Source: an uncultured Lachnospiraceae bacterium
GTDB lineage: Bacteria; Bacillota; Clostridia; Lachnospirales; Lachnospiraceae
Length of the DNA: 19,093 nucleotides
Assembly (NCBI GenBank): GCA_900554205.1
Contig: USGM01000061.1
Coordinates: forward strand, 1-19,093
Direction of reading: 5' to 3'
In this document: piece by piece, positions 15,046 through 19,093 of the stretch
Position numbering within the stretch: position 1 is the first letter of the stretch
How the letters are laid out: every line of letters starts with the position of its first letter
Position numbers and translations under genes: made by a program
The notes under the pieces: model-generated
Seen by the model: the letters and a program-made list of their open reading frames with translations, nothing else
Told to the model about the DNA's origin: nothing
Database searches by the model: none

Positions 15046-16639
15046 AGGAATCCAGCACTCCCTTCCACGCTTCGATCAGATTCTTTGTGGTATAGACCTG
15101 CCCCATCTCATAGCATCCCACCAACGCCTCATTCCAGTTATCCAGACTGTCCAGATAGTAAGCCAGGGCAACTCCCGTCTCGTCAAGACTCTTCATCACA
15201 TACCCGTTTCGCAGATGCTGCAGGTACTGATCCTGACAGACTGCAATTCTCGGAACGCCTTTGCTGATCGCCGTGACAAAAAGGAATACATCTGTCGTAT
15301 TTCTCATATCAAGTATCACGCGCTGTTCATGGATGCATTTGCTGATGGAACGCTCATCGACCGCCTGCTGAAAGAAGAAGCGAGGCTCTACCGCTTCCTC
15401 CTCCATCGCATCCACCCCGTTTTCGCCCAAAGCAATCTGCGTCTGTTCGGAAATCCATCTGCGGTCGAATCCATACTTCATTAACAGGTTTTCTGTCCGC
15501 TGCATGATCTGCTCCCGGAAGCCGTAATCCGCATTCCTTGTAAAGAACTGCACTCTTGCCTTTTCATTCTTTTGCAGATATCCGGCGACATCCAATATCA
15601 ACCTTTCAAACGTCTGCTCCGCGACACCGTCAACCGGAACCAGAATATTCTGCACCTTCATCTGTTGGCTGATACCGAAGTCCACGCGGGTATCATAGGG
15701 AGAAATATCAAAGACAGCATCACGGCTCATCCCCAGCTTCTGCCGGAGAGTCTCCGCCGTATCTTTGGCATCCGTGATCAGATAATCCGAGCCTTGCAGT
15801 TCCTCCCGGTACGCCAACAGATCGGCATCCGTAAAACGGTTTTCAAAGAAGGTCATGATTACCTGTCTGTTTTTCAGCAGCTCCGTAAGCATATGCATAT
15901 GCAGCCTGTGCGCCGCGACAATAAAAATATCCTGCACCTTACAGGAATCCATATTGGCATAAAAAACTTCCCGGATCACATCCCGGATGTTCGCGTATTC
16001 CAGTGCGGAAAACATGACCTCCTTCATCCTGCCGCCCACGACAACCGTAAATTCAGGCGTCCTCGGATTAATCGCAATCTTTCCGTCCGGCAGACTCTCC
16101 CGCATTTTCCAGATACCATCCTCCATCAGATAATCCTTGTGGTGCGGCTTTCCGTTTTCATATACGGTAGTCGCCGACAGGAAGCCTCTGTCGTCATACT
16201 CATTGACGCGGCAGATCTGCTCCCCTTCATATAAGATTACCGAAATCGGATTACCATTTTCCCCAAACTCGACCTCTGCATAGCGCTTCCCGTTTAAAAA
16301 GGCGTTTATCGTAAAGGGTGAGTAGATAAATTCCACGCCCTCCGGCCACTTCAGGCTGTGGTAGGACAGCGTAGCAATTTTCTTTCTCTTTATCTGCTGG
16401 ATGCAGTCAAAGCAGGACCAGTAATTCGCGCGGAACAGTCCCTGCCGGTGCAGGAAATGCCGGAAATTCGGCGCATGACTCAGAAGCAGGATTTCATAGG
16501 GCGCCATCCTGTTTCTGTGGATCAGCTGTATCTGCTTAATGGTCTCATCAAACTCAGAGCGTGCCTTTTTCCTATACCAATACTCCTCATTTTCCTTCCA
16601 TTTATCTCCATCGTACCAAGCCGGAACAAAATAAAGCAT
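15038..16639 (-). CDS. asp1: Accessory Sec system protein Asp1
   Basis: This 533-residue protein opens with the Asp1 signature MLYFVPAWYDGDKW, then EFDETIKQIQLIHRN. Asp1 has a GT-B-like fold without known transferase activity and is the scaffold of the Asp1-3 complex that recognises the glycosylated adhesin at the membrane. Two Rossmann-like halves are visible: about 1-330, including an inserted beta-rich segment, and about 330-510, beginning VQNILVPVDGVAEQTFERL. AAGGAG lies seven bases before the ATG, overlapping the end of secY2 (gap of 13 bases). Length agrees with streptococcal Asp1 (about 520-530). Confidence 0.94.
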   Translation of the reverse strand: MLYFVPAWYDGDKWKENEEYWYRKKARSEFDETIKQIQLIHRNRMAPYEILLLSHAPNFRHFLHRQGLFRANYWSCFDCIQQIKRKKIATLSYHSLKWPEGVEFIYSPFTINAFLNGKRYAEVEFGENGNPISVILYEGEQICRVNEYDDRGFLSATTVYENGKPHHKDYLMEDGIWKMRESLPDGKIAINPRTPEFTVVVGGRMKEVMFSALEYANIRDVIREVFYANMDSCKVQDIFIVAAHRLHMHMLTELLKNRQVIMTFFENRFTDADLLAYREELQGSDYLITDAKDTAETLRQKLGMSRDAVFDISPYDTRVDFGISQQMKVQNILVPVDGVAEQTFERLILDVAGYLQKNEKARVQFFTRNADYGFREQIMQRTENLLMKYGFDRRWISEQTQIALGENGVDAMEEEAVEPRFFFQQAVDERSISKCIHEQRVILDMRNTTDVFLFVTAISKGVPRIAVCQDQYLQHLRNGYVMKSLDETGVALAYYLDSLDNWNEALVGCYEMGQVYTTKNLIEAWKGVLDSFE

Positions 16640-16652
16640 AGCTGTACTCCTT

Positions 16653-17864
16653 CTAAATCAACGGTCTGTATTCTTCCATGTGCCTGTAGACAACCGCCTC
16701 CCGGTAGAGCGTGATCCATAATCCGGTCAGCATCATAATGGAACAGGGCAGCATTGCCAGCGAAGGGTCCAGCTTTACCGCAGTAAATTGCAGAGACAGC
16801 GGTACACCCATGCATACAGCAAGCACAAGGGAACTGAAAAGGGACAGCCGAAGGACTGTTCTGATCAGATATCTCTTTGTCGGCTTCCCGGCATAGATGT
16901 CCAGAATGGAGTCACCGGATTTCAGCAGGCCTTCCGCCATTTTCGAGGGATTCAGCATGAGAAAGGAAAAGCCTATCACCAGCAGGGACTGAACGATCAG
17001 GTAAGTCACCACGCCAACCGGTCTCGTCAGGATCATGTTATCGCTCAGATAGATCAGGCTGCGGTGATCGGGGTAAAATTCCGCCAATAGCTTCACAATC
17101 AGCTGTGGCAGCATAAAAAAGACCGACGTAAACATGATCGGCATTACCCCCACCGGATTCAATTTGTAGGAAATGTAATTTTTGTCCGCATGGATATTAT
17201 GTATGGACACCCGCTGTACCGGTATTCTCTTTTCCGATGTCTCCAGCAGCATCATGACAGGGATTCCGATTAGTCCGAGACAGATGGGCAATACCAGCTC
17301 GGAAAAGTCATGTCCGGCGAGCATGGAAAAGATACCGTCCGTAATGTTCACCAGAAAGATGCCCATTCTGCCGCCTATGCCGTATTTCTGGTTCCTGTCG
17401 CAAAGCCACAGAATGAGAAGCATTCCGGCAAGCATCTGGACAATCACGGCAAGCCGTGCCAAAGGAACCATATTTCCCGGAACAATATAGGTATATTCCC
17501 TCGATTTCTGGTAAGCCTGAATCAGCGCAATCACCATCGTGATCTCATAGGTAACGATATTCATCTTCTTCTGGGAAATGCGATTGGTTTTATCGATGGA
17601 TTTTATGGCGACATAGACGATCATCAGCATAGAGCCCCACATATACGGCCATACTCCGAGGATAAACAGAGAACAGTTCTTCAAATCACCAGTCACATTC
17701 TGTACAAAAATTGACTGAGCATCGATCTGGACGTCATGAAGGGCTTTAAGGTCAATTCCATACAGGGCGATTGAGCGCCCTATCAGGTAGATTACCAGAA
17801 TCATGACGGTATACAATATTTTATAAACAAGGATTCTCTCTTTCTTCTCTTTGTCCATTCTCAT
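16653..17864 (-). CDS. secY2: Accessory Sec translocon channel SecY2
   Basis: This 403-residue polytopic membrane protein is close to the roughly 400-410 residues of accessory SecY2 proteins and shorter than housekeeping SecY. About ten hydrophobic helices are visible, starting at VYKILYTVMILVIYLIGR and ending near SIMMLTGLWITLYREAVVYR. SecY-like landmarks include GVMPIMFTSVFFMLPQL (mid-protein) and PSKMAEGLLKSGDSIL with the following GKPTKRYL loop. It forms the pore for the adhesin. Housekeeping ribosomal-operon neighbours are absent, and the flanking adhesin and asp genes confirm the accessory version. GGAG lies just before ATG 17864; a second ATG two codons later is equally possible. A terminator and promoter-like element precede it. 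Confidence 0.96.
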   Translation of the reverse strand: MRMDKEKKERILVYKILYTVMILVIYLIGRSIALYGIDLKALHDVQIDAQSIFVQNVTGDLKNCSLFILGVWPYMWGSMLMIVYVAIKSIDKTNRISQKKMNIVTYEITMVIALIQAYQKSREYTYIVPGNMVPLARLAVIVQMLAGMLLILWLCDRNQKYGIGGRMGIFLVNITDGIFSMLAGHDFSELVLPICLGLIGIPVMMLLETSEKRIPVQRVSIHNIHADKNYISYKLNPVGVMPIMFTSVFFMLPQLIVKLLAEFYPDHRSLIYLSDNMILTRPVGVVTYLIVQSLLVIGFSFLMLNPSKMAEGLLKSGDSILDIYAGKPTKRYLIRTVLRLSLFSSLVLAVCMGVPLSLQFTAVKLDPSLAMLPCSIMMLTGLWITLYREAVVYRHMEEYRPLI

Positions 17865-17871
17865 TTACTCC

Positions 17872-17908
17872 AAAAAAATAGTGACCATCAACCAGTGACG
17901 GTCACTAT
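17872..17908 (-). terminator. Intrinsic terminator between the adhesin gene and secY2
   Basis: On the minus strand, ATAGTGACC (17908-17900) and GGTCACTAT (17886-17878) form a perfect nine-base stem around a 13-base loop, followed directly by a run of seven T. It lies 38 bases beyond the adhesin stop. It should stop most transcripts of the adhesin gene before secY2, keeping surface protein output above that of the export genes. Confidence 0.85.
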
Positions 17909-17909
17909 C

Positions 17910-17938
17910 ATTATACAACAATCTCTTTTCTCTTTCCA
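17910..17938 (-). promoter_or_regulatory. Candidate promoter for the secY2-gtfB operon
   Basis: On the minus strand TGGAAA (17933-17938, 4 of 6 bases of consensus) and a perfect TATAAT (17910-17915) are separated by 17 bases. Initiation about seven bases downstream would fall within the 5' arm of the terminator stem (17900-17908). Transcripts made here would then carry only part of the stem and could avoid it. This is inference from spacing. Confidence 0.45.
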
Positions 17939-17945
17939 CTAAAGA

Positions 17946-19093
17946 TTAAGACTCTTTCGATTCGTCCTTATCCTTCGCAGTGCCTTTTCTTCTCTGGTGA
18001 TCGTATACACCCTTTCCGGTGATCGCTGTAGCTGCCGCTGCAATCCACCACCACCAGTTTCTGATTCCATCCTTTCCGATGCCTGCTGCCAAAGGAGTCT
18101 CCTCATCCAGAATTTCAACTACAGGGGTTTCTTCATTCCGAATTTCAACTCCAGGTACTTCCTCCTCCGTGTTTACAGCAAGAGGTACTTCTTCCTCCTC
18201 GATGTCAACCACGGGCTCCTGAGGCGCTACCGGAGTTACCGGAGTTGTCGGTGCTCCTGTACCTGCAACCGGTGCTGCCACCACTGCTGCGGCAGGGGTT
18301 TCGTCGTCGCCGTCTGTTGTGTCATCCGAAATTGCTTCCGAAGTGGGGCTTGTCGAGGTGCTGCCTGTGCTTGCCGATTCACTTGCACTGGTTGATGCGC
18401 TGGTACTTGCGGATTCGCTCGCACTTACGCTTGCAGACTCACTTGCGCTTACGCTTGCCGACTCACTTGCACTTACACTTGCGGACTCGCTTGCACTTAC
18501 GCTTGCAGATTCGCTTGCGCTGACGCTTGCAGACTCGCTTGCACTTACGCTTGCAGATTCACTTGCACTTACACTTGCGGACTCGCTTGCACTTACGCTT
18601 GCCGACTCACTTGCACTTACGCTTGCAGACTCGCTTGCACTTACGCTTGCGGACTCACTTGCACTTACGCTTGCGGATTCGCTTGCACTTACGCTTGCGG
18701 ACTCACTTGCACTGACGCTTGCCGACTCGCTCGCACTCACGCTTGCAGATTCACTTGCGCTCACGCTTGCGGACTCGCTCGCACTTACGCTAGCAGATTC
18801 ACTTGCGCTCACGCTTGCAGACTCACTTGCACTTACGCTTGCGGACTCACTTGCACTTACACTTGCAGATTCGCTTGCACTTACGCTTGCAGATTCGCTT
18901 GCACTTACGCTTGCAGACTCGCTCGCGCTGACGCTCGCAGATTCACTTGCACTTACGCTTGCGGACTCACTTGCACTTACACTTGCGGACTCACTCGCAC
19001 TTACGCTTGCGGACTCACTCGCGCTGACGCTAGCAGACTCACTTGCACTTACGCTTGCGGACTCACTTGCACTTACACTTGCGGACTCACTCG
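17946..19093 (-). CDS. Serine-rich repeat glycoprotein adhesin (SRRP), C-terminal part, runs off right edge
   Basis: About 381 C-terminal residues are visible; the frame is open to the window edge, so the long signal peptide and binding region are outside. Two thirds is an octapeptide repeat SASESASV (about 29 units), the Ser-rich stalk that GtfA/GtfB glycosylate. It is followed by a Thr/Pro/Ala linker, then four acidic imperfect repeats (EEEEVPLAV, EEEVPGVE, NEETPVVE, DEETPLAAG). The end is a membrane helix after four Trp (RNWWWWIAAAATAITGKG), RRKG and a charged tail. No LPXTG-like motif is seen before the helix. It is the export substrate of the downstream accessory Sec genes, transcribed in the same direction. 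The GTG near 18812 is a repeat codon, not a start. Confidence 0.92.
   Translation of the reverse strand, partial: SESASVSASESASVSASESASVSASESASVSASESASVSASESASVSASESASVSASESASVSASESASVSASESASVSASESASVSASESASVSASESASVSASESASVSASESASVSASESASVSASESASVSASESASVSASESASVSASESASVSASESASVSASESASVSASESASVSASESASVSASESASVSASESASVSASESASVSASESASVSASESASTSASTSASESASTGSTSTSPTSEAISDDTTDGDDETPAAAVVAAPVAGTGAPTTPVTPVAPQEPVVDIEEEEVPLAVNTEEEVPGVEIRNEETPVVEILDEETPLAAGIGKDGIRNWWWWIAAAATAITGKGVYDHQRRKGTAKDKDESKES
18405..19093. repeat. 24-base tandem repeat encoding SASESASV units
   Basis: About 29 uninterrupted units of exactly 24 bases continue past the window edge. Units vary mainly at synonymous third positions (GAG/GAA Glu, GCA/GCG/GCC Ala, and Ser and Val codons), while the peptide stays constant. 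Higher-order copies occur: 18945-18997 is identical to 19041-19093 (96 bases, four units apart), and 18825-18866 equals 18945-18986 (five units apart). Confidence 0.95.

Noticed and set aside
18245..18715. Plus-strand frames rich in Leu-His-Arg repeats
   Set aside because: They are the antisense reading of the adhesin octapeptide repeat and have no independent support.
18405..19093. CRISPR-like periodicity
   Set aside because: The 24-base units are contiguous with no spacers and keep a protein frame throughout; it is a coding tandem repeat.

Overview
The window looks like chromosome of a low-to-mid GC Bacillota, most likely a Clostridia/Lachnospiraceae-type gut anaerobe. The reasons are the families and style of the genes: an ECF sigma factor fused to a BspA-like leucine-rich-repeat ectodomain, CdaR next to glycerate kinase, strong GGAGG ribosome sites, and an 'EEtPLA' surface-protein tail. 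This assignment is inference. Almost everything from 4.4 kb rightwards is transcribed from the minus strand.

Region 1 (1-2005) is a junkyard of broken genes. The 3' end of a TrkA-C domain transporter gene occurs twice (1-55, and a longer 3' fragment at 1765-1905) with 55 identical bases. Each copy is followed by a wrecked convergent HD-domain phosphohydrolase gene. Between the copies sit an intact HTH antitoxin-like gene, a 40-codon stump of its RelE/HigB-type toxin, and a hypothetical gene that has lost its 5' end. The pattern suggests an old duplication or insertion with deletions.

Region 2 (2006-4393) is a divergent metabolic pair: a CdaR-type sugar-diacid regulator (minus) and a glycerate kinase (plus), sharing a 153-base control region.

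Region 3 (4411-7334) holds a membrane-tethered ECF sigma factor with a large ectodomain ending in BspA-type leucine-rich repeats. Ahead of it lie a possible autoregulatory promoter and a possible small convergent ORF.

Region 4 (7309-19093) is a near-complete accessory Sec (SecA2/SecY2) locus. In transcription order it runs: serine-rich repeat glycoprotein (cut by the window edge), secY2, asp1, asp2, asp3, secA2, gtfA, gtfB, then a signal-peptidase-I-like membrane protein whose catalytic residues appear to be lost. GtfA/GtfB glycosylate Ser/Thr of the adhesin in the cytoplasm. Asp1-3 and SecA2 deliver the glycosylated adhesin to SecY2, which exports it to the surface. The core genes are tightly packed or overlapping, which points to translational coupling. 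A perfect-stem terminator with a promoter-like element lies between the adhesin gene and secY2.

Four points set this locus apart from the textbook streptococcal version. The visible adhesin C-terminus has no LPXTG sortase motif. Asp4/Asp5 are absent, with a pseudo-signal-peptidase in their place. Asp3 has a basic tail encoded entirely inside the secA2 reading frame. The neighbouring sigma factor carries its own extracytoplasmic sensor-like domain.
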